Shown here one piece after another: positions 35,828 through 45,747 of a stretch of 64,000 nucleotides of DNA. Source of the stretch: Streptococcus australis ATCC 700641 (GTDB lineage: Bacteria; Bacillota; Bacilli; Lactobacillales; Streptococcaceae). Position 1 is the stretch's first letter; each line of letters starts with the position of its first letter. The position numbers were made by a program, and so were the translations under genes. The notes under the pieces are model-generated. The model had not been told where the DNA came from. It was given only the letters and a program-made list of their open reading frames with translations, and did no database searches. The stretch lies in contig NZ_GL636091.1 in assembly GCF_000186465.1 (NCBI RefSeq), forward strand, positions 1,374,981 through 1,438,980, given 5' to 3'.

Positions 35828-37108
35828 ATGAAACGAACACAATCAAATGATTACTTCAAGGAAGCAGAATCCATTTTCCCAGGTGGTGTCAATAGCCCTG
35901 TACGAGCTTTTAAGGCAGTCGGTGGCAATCCTCTCTTTATAGACCATGCTCAAGGATCTTATCTCTATGATGTAGATGGGAATCAATTTGTGGATTACGT
36001 GCTCTCTTGGGGACCAATGATTTTAGGACATGCTCCAAAAGATGTTCTTGAAAAAGTACAAGATGCCCTATGGGAAGGAACCAGTTATGGTGCACCGAGT
36101 CCACGTGAAATCAAACTAGGCAAGCTTATTAAAGAACGTCTCCCTTTTGTAGAGAGAATTCGAATGGTCAATTCTGGTACAGAGGCAACCATGAGTGCCA
36201 TCCGTTTAGCGCGTGGGATTACCAAAAGACCAAAGGTAGTGAAATTTATTGGTTGCTACCATGGTCATAGTGATTCTTTCTTGGTTCAAGCTGGCTCTGG
36301 TGTAGCAAGCTTTGGAATTGCAGATTCAGCGGGTGTCATACCTGAGGTGGCGCGTGAGACGATTGCCCTTCCTTATAACGATTTAGATGCATTGCGAACT
36401 TGTTTTGAAGAGCATGGTCATGAAATCGCTTGTGTCATTGTAGAAGCTATTGCAGGAAACATGGGCTTGATTCCAGGACATAAAGAATTCATTGAAGAGA
36501 TTCGCCGTCTAACAACAGAAGCTGGCTCTCTCTTCATTATTGATGAAGTCATGACTGGTTTTCGTGCACATTATCAAGGGGCAGTAGGCTTGTATAAAGT
36601 TGACCCTGATTTGATATGTTTGGGGAAAGTCATCGGAGGTGGTTTCCCAGTGGCTGCTTTTGGTGGTAAGGCTCAATACATGAATCAAATCGCTCCTTTA
36701 GGAGATATTTATCAAGCTGGAACCTTATCAGGGAATCCGATCGCCATGGCAGCTGGTTATGAAAACTTACGCCTATTGACCAAGGAAGTCTTTGATCACA
36801 CGGTCGAAAAGACTGCTTATCTCTGTCAGGGCATCCGCAATTTAGCCGAAAAACATGGGGTAGCTCTTCAAGTGGTTTCTGTTGGAACCATGTTTGGATT
36901 TTTCTTCTCAGAAAAACCAGTATTGAATTTTGAGGATTCTAAACAAGCGGACCATCAACTTTTTGCCAAGGCACATGGGCTACTTTTGCAAGAAGGGGTT
37001 TATATTGCTCCATCTCAATATGAAAGCAACTTCTTATCAAGTGCTCATTCTTATGAGGATCTAGACCGCACCTTAGCTGCTTTTGATAAAGCCTTTAGCC
37101 AGTTATAA
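35828..37108 (+). CDS. hemL: Glutamate-1-semialdehyde 2,1-aminomutase
   Basis: A 426-residue PLP enzyme making 5-aminolevulinate. Conserved: [17 protein letters not shown] at the start, [18 protein letters not shown] near residue 118, and the PLP lysine in [17 protein letters not shown] near 263. With hemA it completes the C5 pathway. It is the last hem gene; no ferrochelatase or protoporphyrin genes follow. Confidence 0.97.
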   Translation: MKRTQSNDYFKEAESIFPGGVNSPVRAFKAVGGNPLFIDHAQGSYLYDVDGNQFVDYVLSWGPMILGHAPKDVLEKVQDALWEGTSYGAPSPREIKLGKLIKERLPFVERIRMVNSGTEATMSAIRLARGITKRPKVVKFIGCYHGHSDSFLVQAGSGVASFGIADSAGVIPEVARETIALPYNDLDALRTCFEEHGHEIACVIVEAIAGNMGLIPGHKEFIEEIRRLTTEAGSLFIIDEVMTGFRAHYQGAVGLYKVDPDLICLGKVIGGGFPVAAFGGKAQYMNQIAPLGDIYQAGTLSGNPIAMAAGYENLRLLTKEVFDHTVEKTAYLCQGIRNLAEKHGVALQVVSVGTMFGFFFSEKPVLNFEDSKQADHQLFAKAHGLLLQEGVYIAPSQYESNFLSSAHSYEDLDRTLAAFDKAFSQL

Positions 37109-37121
37109 TGAGAGGAAAAAT

Positions 37122-37706
37122 ATGGGGAAGATTGTTTTAGTCACAGGTGGTGCTCGTAGTGGTAAATCCTCCTTTGCTGAATCAAAACTCATCCAGAAGG
37201 AAGGGGTTTGTTACATCGCAACAGGTCTCATTATGAAAGAAGATCCAGAGTGGCAGGAACGGGTCAAGCTCCATCAACAAAGACGTCCACAAAGCTGGGA
37301 TACGCTTGAACAATACCGGGACTTAGCTAAATGGATTGAACAAGACCATCATAGCGATTACTTATTAGACTGTGCCACTATGTTAACCACCAATCGACTG
37401 TTTGATCTGGTCAATGACTGGTACCCAGAGAAAGGTTTCTTATCAGACGAGCAGTTTTTAAGCAAGGCAGAACAAGCACGTATTTTGGATGCCCTCGTAT
37501 CCGAGTGGGCTTTGCTGTTAGCTGCTATGAAGAAGCGCCAAGCTACTTTTTGGATTGTCACTAATGAAGTGGGGCTTGGCATCGTTCCGGACACTCGTCT
37601 TGGACGATACTTTAGAGATCTTCAAGGTCGGGTCAATCAATTAATTGCAAAGGAGGCAAGTGAAGTCTACTTAGTTATTTGTGGGCTAGCACAGCAGTTA
37701 AAATGA
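37122..37706 (+). CDS. cobU: Adenosylcobinamide kinase / guanylyltransferase
   Basis: A 194-residue CobU with the P-loop VTGGARSGKSSFAES (about residues 6-20), KLHQQRRPQSWDTLE carrying the GMP-accepting histidine region, and IVTNEVGLGIVPDTRLGR near 150. It phosphorylates and guanylylates adenosylcobinamide. The start at 37122 follows AGAGG. Its stop overlaps the cobS start (ATGA). Confidence 0.95.
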   Translation: MGKIVLVTGGARSGKSSFAESKLIQKEGVCYIATGLIMKEDPEWQERVKLHQQRRPQSWDTLEQYRDLAKWIEQDHHSDYLLDCATMLTTNRLFDLVNDWYPEKGFLSDEQFLSKAEQARILDALVSEWALLLAAMKKRQATFWIVTNEVGLGIVPDTRLGRYFRDLQGRVNQLIAKEASEVYLVICGLAQQLK

Positions 37707-38425
37707 TTTCAGCACTCATTATCTATACACAATTTTTTAGTCGGATTGTGATTCCCAAAGCGGTTGATCTCTCCTATGTTCGAAAAGGAGTTCCAATTTT
37801 AACGCTTTTTGGTCTCCTAGTAGGTCTCATTTCCTCCTTATTTTTTGTTTTAACTTCTTTGGTGCTTCCTGACACCATTGCCTGGATTTTAACCTTGTTC
37901 TTTGATGTGCTTCTCACCGGAGGCTTTCATTTGGACGGCCTTGCTGATACAGCAGACGGATTGTTCTCTTCACGTTCTAAGGACCGAATGTTGGAAATTA
38001 TGAAAGACAGCCGTATTGGAAGCAATGGTGTCTTGGCTTTGATTTTCTATTACGGCCTTATGATCGCGATGGGACCTTATCTTCCTCAACCTAAGTGGCT
38101 TATTGTAGCTTCTTTATCGATGATTGGGAAGGTTGGTTTAACCATGCAGCTTTACAAGATGCGCTATGCACGTGAATCAGGTGGCTCTGGAAATTTCTTT
38201 TCTGGTACAAAAACTAGTTCGATCCTTTTAGCTCAGATTGTCCCACTGGCTGTCCTTATTGGAGGTTTTTGGTTAAAAGGGCTCCTTGCTTATAGTTTGG
38301 TCATTCTAGGGACTCTTGCCTTTCGCTGGTTCGTTTACCAAAAGATTGACGGGGAGACAGGAGATACCTTAGGAGCATCAGTAGAAGTAGCACAGATATT
38401 ATTTTTGTTAGGAATGATCATATGA
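37703..38425 (+). CDS. cobS: Adenosylcobinamide-GDP ribazoletransferase (cobalamin synthase)
   Basis: A 240-residue membrane protein joining the lower-ligand nucleotide to adenosylcobinamide-GDP. The conserved acidic block GGFHLDGLADTADGLFSSRSKDRMLEIMKDSR is visible around residues 72-103 (given here as the part from GGFHLDGLADTADG), with IGSNGVLALIFYY after it. Start ATG 37703 overlaps cobU. Overlaps cobC by 4 bases. Confidence 0.94.
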   Translation: MISALIIYTQFFSRIVIPKAVDLSYVRKGVPILTLFGLLVGLISSLFFVLTSLVLPDTIAWILTLFFDVLLTGGFHLDGLADTADGLFSSRSKDRMLEIMKDSRIGSNGVLALIFYYGLMIAMGPYLPQPKWLIVASLSMIGKVGLTMQLYKMRYARESGGSGNFFSGTKTSSILLAQIVPLAVLIGGFWLKGLLAYSLVILGTLAFRWFVYQKIDGETGDTLGASVEVAQILFLLGMII

Positions 38426-39033
38426 CAGTAAAAAAGTGGTACCTGATTCGTCATGGGGAAACAGACTTTAATAAAAAACGTTTTTTCTACGGAAAAGCGG
38501 ATGTTTCTATCAATGAAACAGGAAAAGAGCAAGCAAGTAATATTCATCAGTTGCTGAAAGGAAGAGACATTTCTCGGATCTATACCAGTCAGCTCAAAAG
38601 AACTCAAGAAACAGCTACCATCATTTTTCCAGATCAGATCCCCAAAGCATATAAAGCATTGAATGAAAGAGATTTCGGACTATGGGAGGGAAGAACGGCC
38701 AATGAAATTCAAGCTGCCTTTCCCTTAGTTTGGGAAGAATGGTTGGAAAGTCCCTTTGACGTAACTCCATCTAAGGCAGAACCCTTTCAAAAATTTAAAG
38801 ATCGGGTCCAATCCATTGTCGAAGAGATTCGTGAAACAGATGATGATGAAATTGCGATAGTTGGGCATCTAGGTGTTTTGCGCTTGATTTATCAATTTTT
38901 AGTAGATCCGGAAGCTGACTTTTGGTCGATTGATATCCCTCAAGGTACTGTTTTACTCCTAGAAGACAAGGATCCTTGGGAAGAAATGTTACTTACAGAA
39001 GGTGGCGAGAAGGATCATGCAAGCGAAAGCTGA
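38422..39033 (+). CDS. cobC: Alpha-ribazole phosphatase
   Basis: A 203-residue histidine phosphatase: catalytic LIRHGETDFNKKRFFYG near residue 8, and the second histidine in IAIVGHLGVLRLI near 147. CobC removes the phosphate from alpha-ribazole phosphate or the cobalamin phosphate. Position after cobS supports this over a general phosphoglycerate-mutase-like role. Last recognisable cobalamin gene. Confidence 0.9.
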   Translation: MTVKKWYLIRHGETDFNKKRFFYGKADVSINETGKEQASNIHQLLKGRDISRIYTSQLKRTQETATIIFPDQIPKAYKALNERDFGLWEGRTANEIQAAFPLVWEEWLESPFDVTPSKAEPFQKFKDRVQSIVEEIRETDDDEIAIVGHLGVLRLIYQFLVDPEADFWSIDIPQGTVLLLEDKDPWEEMLLTEGGEKDHASES

Positions 39034-39045
39034 TGAAGATGGAAA

Positions 39046-39094
39046 CTGGGTCAAGAAGGTAAGAGAAATTTTCTTTTGTTCTTACTTTCTTGAA
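39046..39094 (+). other. Hairpin between cobC and the first metal-type ABC transporter
   Basis: AAGAAGGTAAGA (from 39052) pairs imperfectly with TCTTACTTTCTT (to 39092). What follows is A-rich rather than T-rich, so it is not a normal + strand terminator. I see no strong promoter in the 92-base gap, leaving open whether the transporter genes are co-transcribed with the cobalamin operon. Confidence 0.45.
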
Positions 39095-39125
39095 GAAAAA
39101 ATAAATTAATAGAATGAGGATACAA

Positions 39126-40661
39126 ATGAAAAAATGGAAATTTATGATCGGAGTGACTCTCATGAGTCTATCCCTTTTAGGTTGTGCAAAAACTAATCAA
39201 CCATCATCACCAGAAGTAACTAAGAATGCTCAAACGGTGACGATTGGTTATACCCAGTTTCCAATCAATATCGATCCGGCAGACGAGTATAATGGTTGGT
39301 TCACCATTCGTTATGGGGTGGGAGAAACTTTATTTAAAATGAATGATCAATTAGAACCAGAACCATGGCTAGCTGAAAAAATGGAACAAACCTCACAATT
39401 GGAGTGGAAAATTACCCTTCGCAATGATGTTACTTTCCAAAATGGAGAAAAAATGACGGGTGCGAAGGTTGAATCCTCTTTGAAACGATTGATTGAAAAG
39501 AGTAAGCGTGCAGCTGCTGATCTTGGAATAGAGAGTATCCATTCTGAAGGTCAAACCGTAACTATCAAAACAAAATCAGAACAGCCTATTATGAAAAATC
39601 TATTGGCTGAACCATACTCAGTCATTGTAGATGTGGATGGAAAATCTGCATCAGATAAAGCTCCAGTAGGAACAGGACCATTTTTAATCAAGACCTATAC
39701 GCCAGAAACAGGCGCTACATTAGAGGCCTATTCAAATTATTGGGGTGGTAAAGCCAAGGTTGCACAGGTCAAGATTAAATATTTCTCTGATCCAACAGCG
39801 ATTTCTGCTGCCCTACAATCCAAAGAAGTTGATGCTGTTTATGGGCTCCCATATGCTAATTTAGCAAGCTTTAAAAAAGACAACCATTATAAAATATCTG
39901 AAAAAGAAGGTGGCCGTTACTTAAGCTATGTCTACAACTTTGAAGATCCTTATATAGCTGATGATCAGTTCCGTCAAGCTTTGGATACTTTGGTCGACAA
40001 GAAAACTTATACAGAATCCCTCTTTAAAGGAGCTGCTGTTCCAGCCACAGGGCCTTTCCCTTCTAGCTCTGATTTTGCTTTGGATAAAAGTGTTCATGAG
40101 TTCAATGTAGAAAAAGCGAAGAAACTGTTAGATGAGGCTGGCTACAAGGATACCGATGGAGATGGCTACCGTGAAAAAGATGGAAAGAAAGTCACGATTG
40201 AATTGCTCTCCTTTACTCGTTTACCAGAAATGCCGTTAGCCATTGAAGCTTCTCAACAACAATTAAAAGAGGTTGGAATTGAAGCGAAGATTCGTAAGGT
40301 GGAAGTGAGTGCAGTCGCAACGGAGAAAGATTATGCCTTCACACCTTATGCTGTAGTAGCTGCTCCGATTGGCGATCCATATGCTTACTTTAACTCAGCT
40401 GTCAAAACTGGGGGAGTAGGAAATATCGGTCATTATAGCAATGCGGAAGCTGATCAGAAGATCGAAGCCCTAGCAACTGAGACCGATCAGAAAAAACGGA
40501 TCCAATTAAGCAAGGACATTCAAGCCCTTGTGGATAAGGATTATGGTTATACAATCATTGGATTTTATAAAGTTGCCATCGTCATGGACAAATCCATCTC
40601 TCATTTGGAATCCCATCCAACAGATTATTACCATGTAACAAATAAACTCTCGAAGGAGTAA
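39126..40661 (+). CDS. Substrate-binding lipoprotein, nickel/oligopeptide class (system 1)
   Basis: A 511-residue SBP_bac_5 protein with a lipoprotein signal (MSLSLLGC, lipid-bearing cysteine near residue 21). The body (TIGYTQFPINIDPADEY, LAEKMEQTSQLEWKITLRND) places it in the family that binds nickel, cobalt-metallophore complexes or peptides. Context beside the B12 operon favours a metal substrate, but no residue fixes this. Start ATG 39126 after GAGGA. Confidence 0.85.
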   Translation: MKKWKFMIGVTLMSLSLLGCAKTNQPSSPEVTKNAQTVTIGYTQFPINIDPADEYNGWFTIRYGVGETLFKMNDQLEPEPWLAEKMEQTSQLEWKITLRNDVTFQNGEKMTGAKVESSLKRLIEKSKRAAADLGIESIHSEGQTVTIKTKSEQPIMKNLLAEPYSVIVDVDGKSASDKAPVGTGPFLIKTYTPETGATLEAYSNYWGGKAKVAQVKIKYFSDPTAISAALQSKEVDAVYGLPYANLASFKKDNHYKISEKEGGRYLSYVYNFEDPYIADDQFRQALDTLVDKKTYTESLFKGAAVPATGPFPSSSDFALDKSVHEFNVEKAKKLLDEAGYKDTDGDGYREKDGKKVTIELLSFTRLPEMPLAIEASQQQLKEVGIEAKIRKVEVSAVATEKDYAFTPYAVVAAPIGDPYAYFNSAVKTGGVGNIGHYSNAEADQKIEALATETDQKKRIQLSKDIQALVDKDYGYTIIGFYKVAIVMDKSISHLESHPTDYYHVTNKLSKE

Positions 40662-40665
40662 AGCT

Positions 40666-41427
40666 ATGTTGCAACTGACGAATGTCACGGTTTCTTCCCC
40701 GTCCAAGATTATTTTAGATCAACTTTCTCTAACCGTTTCGGCAGGTGAAGCAGTCGGAATCGTCGGAGAAAGTGGCAGTGGCAAAACAACGATTTTAAAA
40801 CTGCTTTTGGGTCTTCCCTTGAATGACTTAGTCATTACCCAAGGCAGTATTTCTTATAGGGATCAGGCCATCAGCCCACAAAAGAAGCGGGTTTCTTATC
40901 CCTTTGTAGGGACAGAATTGGCCTGGGTGACGCAGCAGTCCAGTCTAGGTTTTAACAACAACCGTAAAATCAAAGACCATTACGAGGATCTCGTCAAGAG
41001 TCATCGCTCTCAAGTAGAAAAGATGAGATCTTTAGAGGAATGCCTCCAGATGGTTGGCTTAGATCCAGCACAGGTACCATCAAAGTATCCTTTTGAACTC
41101 AGTGGAGGTATGATGCAACGAGTGGCCATTGCTTTGGCCTTAGCCACTCATCCTAAATTGCTCTTGGCAGATGAGCCGACCAGTGCCCTGGATGTTCTCT
41201 CCAAGGAATCGTTTATTCAAACCTTGATTCAATTGCTAAGGACCGAAGAATCCAGCCTCTTATTTGTCACTCATGATATGAGTGTCGCTAAAAAGTTGGC
41301 AGATAGGATCTTGGTTATGAAGGAGGGGAGGATTGTGGAAGAAGGAAGACGCGACCAAATTTTCCAAAATCCGCAACATCCCTACACCCAGAAATTACTA
41401 AGGGCTATTCCCAAACTAAAATTGTAG
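40666..41427 (+). CDS. ABC transporter ATPase, nickel/oligopeptide class (system 1, first ATPase)
   Basis: A 253-residue ATPase: Walker A GESGSGKTTI, signature LSGGMMQR, Walker B LLLADEPTSALD and switch histidine LFVTHDMS. The end (FQNPQHPYTQKLLRAIPKL) is the conserved OppD/NikD-type C-terminus. Four bases after the binding-protein gene. Confidence 0.9.
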   Translation: MLQLTNVTVSSPSKIILDQLSLTVSAGEAVGIVGESGSGKTTILKLLLGLPLNDLVITQGSISYRDQAISPQKKRVSYPFVGTELAWVTQQSSLGFNNNRKIKDHYEDLVKSHRSQVEKMRSLEECLQMVGLDPAQVPSKYPFELSGGMMQRVAIALALATHPKLLLADEPTSALDVLSKESFIQTLIQLLRTEESSLLFVTHDMSVAKKLADRILVMKEGRIVEEGRRDQIFQNPQHPYTQKLLRAIPKLKL

Positions 41428-41440
41428 CAGGAGTCACCAA

Positions 41441-42211
41441 ATGACCTATTTACTCGAATGTAAAGATCTCACTCATCATTATCAAGATCCACTTCATCAT
41501 CAGGCTGGTGTTTTTGATGTGTCCTTTACTCTAAATAAGGGTCATCGGCTTGGTTTGGTCGGAGAATCTGGTTCGGGTAAAAGTACCATTGCCAAAATTC
41601 TGAGTCGACTCCTGGATGTGCAAGAGGGAAGGATTCAGTTTCTGGGGCAATCGCTGACAAGTTTTACTGACCTTGAGCTTTACAAAAAGGTCCAGTACAT
41701 CTCTCAACAGCCTCAAGAAGCCTTTCATCCCAAAAGGACCTTACAAGCAAGTTTAGAAGAGGTTTGCCAGAATTTTAAGATTTGTAAGACTAAGAAGGAG
41801 ATGGAAGAGAAGATTCACCAACTCCTGGAAAGGGTTGGCTTGGATCCTGTCCTGGCCCAGCAATTTCCCCACCAATTAAGTGGTGGAGAATGTCAACGGA
41901 TGGCCATTGCCAGGGCTCTCTTGGTCCAACCTGACTTATTAATTTGTGATGAGATCACCAGTGCCTTAGACGTGACCGTCCAAGAGGGAGTGATGGAACT
42001 CTTAGAAGAGATTCAGAATAGCTCCCAAACATCTTTTCTCTTTATTTCACACGATATTGCGCTGGTCAGCCAATTTTGTGATGAAATCATGGTACTAAAA
42101 GATGGAAAAATTCAAGAGAATGGGGTGATGTCAGACGTTTTGCGAAATCCTCAGTCGGACTACACCAAACTGTTGATGAAACCTTATCAGGAAGAAGGAA
42201 GGGAGCCATGA
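41441..42211 (+). CDS. ABC transporter ATPase, nickel/oligopeptide class (system 1, second ATPase)
   Basis: A 256-residue ATPase with GESGSGKSTI, LSGGECQR and LLICDEITSALDV (Ile in place of the usual Pro after the catalytic Glu). Pairs with the preceding ATPase as an OppD/OppF- or NikD/NikE-like heterodimer. Overlaps the next permease gene by 4 bases. Confidence 0.9.
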   Translation: MTYLLECKDLTHHYQDPLHHQAGVFDVSFTLNKGHRLGLVGESGSGKSTIAKILSRLLDVQEGRIQFLGQSLTSFTDLELYKKVQYISQQPQEAFHPKRTLQASLEEVCQNFKICKTKKEMEEKIHQLLERVGLDPVLAQQFPHQLSGGECQRMAIARALLVQPDLLICDEITSALDVTVQEGVMELLEEIQNSSQTSFLFISHDIALVSQFCDEIMVLKDGKIQENGVMSDVLRNPQSDYTKLLMKPYQEEGREP

Positions 42212-43194
42212 CAAGATATTTCATCAAATTACTATTTCAAATGGTTTTGATCCTGCTCTGTGTTAGTTTTCTTTCTTTCTTGTTAGTGTATCTGGCTAAA
42301 GGGGACCCTGCAGAAAGTATCTTAAATGCGCAAGGAATTCCTTATACCAAAGAACTACTAGAGATAAAACGAGCTGAGATGGGCTTAAACGATAGTTTTA
42401 TTTTGCAATATCTGAGATGGTTAGGAAACATCCTCCAGGGAAATTTTGGGATCAGCTATCGTACAGGAGCCCCAGTTTGGGATCAATTGGTCTTTTACTT
42501 TCCAAATACGATCTATCTAGGGATCCACATCTTGCTGGCAACCCTTGCCATATCCCTTCCTCTCTCGATTTATGCAGCCTATCATATCGGTAGTCGACTG
42601 GATCGATTGATAATGACGGTCTGCGCATTTTTAAATGCCATTCCTAGTTTTGTCATTGGAATTCTCTTGATGCTTGTCTTTTCAGTCAAGCTTGGCTGGT
42701 TTCCTATTCAGTCAACCGCAAATGAATGGGGCTTAATTTTACCGATTTCTACCATGGCGCTGACCATGTCTACACGCTATATTCCTCAATTGAGAACGGC
42801 TATCATTGATGAGCTGCAGTCGCCAGCAGTAGAAGGCGCAAGAGGACGTGGCATACCGGAAGGTCGCATTCTTTTTAAGGATGTCTTGTATAATACCCTT
42901 CCCTTTTTGTTGACATTGGTGAGTTTGTCACTGGGTTCTCTGTTAGGAGGTGTTGCCATTATAGAGTATTTATTCTCTTGGCCAGGCATCGGAAAAATGC
43001 TGATTGCAGTTGTGGTCAATCGGGATTATCCTCTGGTCCAAGGAGCTGTTCTGGTGATTACACTTGGGGTATTGCTTGTTAATTTCACCACCCAAGCCTT
43101 GATCACCTGGTTAAATCCTAAGGCCCGTCTATCGCAACCAACCCACTTCCTTCTTTTTAAGAAAGAGGCTAGTCCTAAAGGAAATGGAGGCTAA
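42208..43194 (+). CDS. ABC transporter permease, NikB/DppB-like (system 1)
   Basis: A 328-residue membrane permease with about six helices. It starts like DppB/NikB (LSFLLVYLAKGDPAESIL) and has the conserved cytoplasmic loop around VEGARGRGIPEGRILF near residue 210 and the EYLFSWPGIGKML block. Confidence 0.92.
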   Translation: MTRYFIKLLFQMVLILLCVSFLSFLLVYLAKGDPAESILNAQGIPYTKELLEIKRAEMGLNDSFILQYLRWLGNILQGNFGISYRTGAPVWDQLVFYFPNTIYLGIHILLATLAISLPLSIYAAYHIGSRLDRLIMTVCAFLNAIPSFVIGILLMLVFSVKLGWFPIQSTANEWGLILPISTMALTMSTRYIPQLRTAIIDELQSPAVEGARGRGIPEGRILFKDVLYNTLPFLLTLVSLSLGSLLGGVAIIEYLFSWPGIGKMLIAVVVNRDYPLVQGAVLVITLGVLLVNFTTQALITWLNPKARLSQPTHFLLFKKEASPKGNGG

Positions 43195-43197
43195 GCG

Positions 43198-44013
43198 ATG
43201 AAAAAAGTTAGTAACCGCAACCTCTATCTCTTGGCTGGATGCCTTCTCTTGGTCCTCTTGATTTCTTGTCTGTCTCCCTTCTTTTTAGGAGACAGCATTA
43301 CCAAGGTCCATTTAGGAAATGCCCTCCAAGCACCCAATAGTCAAGAATGGTTTGGTACAGATGCCGTGGGCCGCTCTGTATTTGCTCGAACCCTAAGTGG
43401 TGGGGTACAAACCATTGTGCCTGCAGTTGGGATCCTTCTCTTTGTCACCCTAGTTGGTTCTTTTATTGGAGTGACCAGTGCCTTGATCGGTGGGAAGTTG
43501 GATCGCGCTATTTTCTTGTTTATTACGGCTTTTCAGTCCTTTCCATCTATCGTCTTAGTGATTGCTATTGTGAGCCTGTTAGGAGTAGGTTTGCAACAAA
43601 CGGTCATAGCGATTGGCTTAACGGCTTGGACCAAATATGCCTACATCACTCGGTCGCTGACCCTGCGTTTAAAACATGAATTCTATGTTCAATCAGCAAA
43701 AATGTACGGAAATAACTTTTGGAACACCATCAAAAATTACTATGTTCCTAGTTTATTTCCGCAAATTGTCACTACCATGACTTTTAATGTTTCGACGATC
43801 ATCATGGAGATTGCTGGCCTTAGTTTTGTTGGACTAGGCGCGCAAGCACCGTCTCCAGAATGGGGAGCCATGATGAATGATGGTCGCACCTATATCCAGG
43901 AGGCTCCCTGGATCGTCGCTTTTCCTTGCATCTTCTTAATCGGGGTCATTTTATTGATTACAAAATTTGGAGATGCCTTACAAACTAGTGTTAATAAAAA
44001 TAATCAATCATGA
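43198..44013 (+). CDS. ABC transporter permease, NikC/DppC-like (system 1)
   Basis: A 271-residue membrane permease. The motif WFGTDAVGRSVFARTLSGG near residue 50 and the end block SFVGLGAQAPSPEWGAMMNDG near 205 are typical of DppC/NikC. It directly precedes the second binding-protein gene. Confidence 0.92.
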   Translation: MKKVSNRNLYLLAGCLLLVLLISCLSPFFLGDSITKVHLGNALQAPNSQEWFGTDAVGRSVFARTLSGGVQTIVPAVGILLFVTLVGSFIGVTSALIGGKLDRAIFLFITAFQSFPSIVLVIAIVSLLGVGLQQTVIAIGLTAWTKYAYITRSLTLRLKHEFYVQSAKMYGNNFWNTIKNYYVPSLFPQIVTTMTFNVSTIIMEIAGLSFVGLGAQAPSPEWGAMMNDGRTYIQEAPWIVAFPCIFLIGVILLITKFGDALQTSVNKNNQS

Positions 44014-44023
44014 GGTTTTTATA

Positions 44024-45637
44024 ATGAAGAAATTTTGGAAATTAGCTGTTACGAGTTTAGCAGTTTTGTGTTTAGCTGCCTGCCAGCAGAATGGCAAGTC
44101 TGCAGACAGCAGCGCTGAAAAAGATAAAATCACCCTTGCCTGGGGCGAAGACTTTGGAGATGTCAATCCACACGTATACAACCCGGATCAATTTATTATT
44201 CAAGATTTGGTGTATGAAGGTCTTGTCCGTTATGGAGACAATGGGAAAATTGAGCCTGCCTTAGCTGAGAGCTGGAAAGTTAGTGAAGATGGGAAAACCT
44301 ATACTTTCAACTTGAGAAAAGCCAAATTCTCAGATGGCTCTGATTTCAACGCAGCCAATGTGAAGCGGAATTTCGATACGATCTTCTCAAAAGAAAACAA
44401 AGGAAACCATGAATGGTTTAACTTTACCAATGTTTTGGATAGTTACAAAGTTGTTGATGATCATACCTTTGAAATTACCCTTAAAGAACCATACAGTGCC
44501 ACACTTTACGATCTTTCTATGATTCGTCCAATTCGTTTCTTAGCAGATGCCAGCTTCCCGGATGGTGATGATACAACTAAGAATAAAATCAAATCCCCTA
44601 TTGGTACTGGTCAATGGGTGGTCAAAGATAAAAAATCTAACGAATACATCACTTTTGCACGGAATGAAAACTACTGGGGTGAAAAACCAAAACTGAAAGA
44701 AGTGACCATCAAGATTATTCCAGATGCCCAAACACGTGCTTTAGAATTTGAATCTGGAAAAGTAGATTTGCTGTATGGAAATGGTGTGATTGGTTTAAAT
44801 ACCTTCGCTCAATACAAGAAAGATAAGAAATATACAACGGATGTTTCGCAACCAATGTCTACTCGCTTGTTGCTCTTGAATGCCAAACAAGAAGTCTTCC
44901 AAGATAAGAATGTTCGTAAAGCTATTAACCATGCCATTAACAAAAAAGAAATTGCAGAGAAATTGTTCATGGGGGCAGAAACTCCTGCCGATACCATCTT
45001 CTCTAAATCAACTCCACACTCAGATGCTGGCTTAAAACCATATACATTTGACGAAAAAGAAGCAGAAAAAATGTTGGATGCTGCTGGTTGGAAGAAGGGA
45101 TCTGATGGAATCCGTGCCAAAGATGGCAAGAAGATGGAATTGAATTTCCCTTACATTTCTACAAAAGCAACTGATAAAGATCTTGCAGAGTATTTCCAAG
45201 GCGAATTGAAGAAAATTGGTGTCGAAGTGAAATTGACGGCCATGGAAGAAGACGATTATTGGGCAAATGCGAAAACAGGGAACTTTGATATGATGCTCAC
45301 TTTCTCTTGGGGAGCTCCATGGGACCCTCACGCATGGATGACAGCATTGACAGCTGAGTCTGCACATGGTCACCCAGAAAATGTTTCTCTTGAATCCCTT
45401 CCAATTAAGAAAGAATTGGATGAAACCATCAAACAAACCTTGACAGAAGCTGACGAAGATAAAGTAGATGCTGGCTATAAGAAAGCTTTGACCTTGCTCC
45501 ATGAAGAAGCAGTTTATATCCCATTGACTTATCAGTCAGTGATCTCTATTTATCGTACAGGTGAGTTGAAAAATGTTCGTTTTGCTCCAGAAGAAAATGC
45601 CCTTCCAGTTCGCTATATCGAAAAAGTGAACAAATAA
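44024..45637 (+). CDS. nikA: Nickel-type substrate-binding lipoprotein (system 2)
   Basis: A 537-residue lipoprotein (signal LAVLCLAAC; cysteine near residue 19). The sequence LAWGEDFGDVNPHVYNPDQF with VYEGLVRYGDNGKIEPALAESW resembles NikA-type binding proteins more closely than the system 1 protein does. These bind nickel (or related metals) as a chelate with a small organic ligand. Start ATG 44024 after TGAGG. A hairpin separates it from its permease genes. Confidence 0.85.
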   Translation: MKKFWKLAVTSLAVLCLAACQQNGKSADSSAEKDKITLAWGEDFGDVNPHVYNPDQFIIQDLVYEGLVRYGDNGKIEPALAESWKVSEDGKTYTFNLRKAKFSDGSDFNAANVKRNFDTIFSKENKGNHEWFNFTNVLDSYKVVDDHTFEITLKEPYSATLYDLSMIRPIRFLADASFPDGDDTTKNKIKSPIGTGQWVVKDKKSNEYITFARNENYWGEKPKLKEVTIKIIPDAQTRALEFESGKVDLLYGNGVIGLNTFAQYKKDKKYTTDVSQPMSTRLLLLNAKQEVFQDKNVRKAINHAINKKEIAEKLFMGAETPADTIFSKSTPHSDAGLKPYTFDEKEAEKMLDAAGWKKGSDGIRAKDGKKMELNFPYISTKATDKDLAEYFQGELKKIGVEVKLTAMEEDDYWANAKTGNFDMMLTFSWGAPWDPHAWMTALTAESAHGHPENVSLESLPIKKELDETIKQTLTEADEDKVDAGYKKALTLLHEEAVYIPLTYQSVISIYRTGELKNVRFAPEENALPVRYIEKVNK

Positions 45638-45709
45638 GGACAAGGTCTTGAATGAAGTAGACAATGTGGCCTCCATCAAAGTGACAATCCTTTTATTTTG
45701 ATATGGAAC

Positions 45710-45747
45710 TCCGCTTTAGAGGATCAATGTTGATCTTTTAAAGCGGA
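45710..45747 (+). other. Intercistronic hairpin between nikA and nikB
   Basis: TCCGCTTTA (45710-45718) pairs with TAAAGCGGA (45739-45747), with GATCA/TGATC inside. There is no long T-run after it. Such hairpins between a binding-protein gene and its permease genes often stabilise the upstream message or partly terminate, keeping the lipoprotein in excess. Confidence 0.7.
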
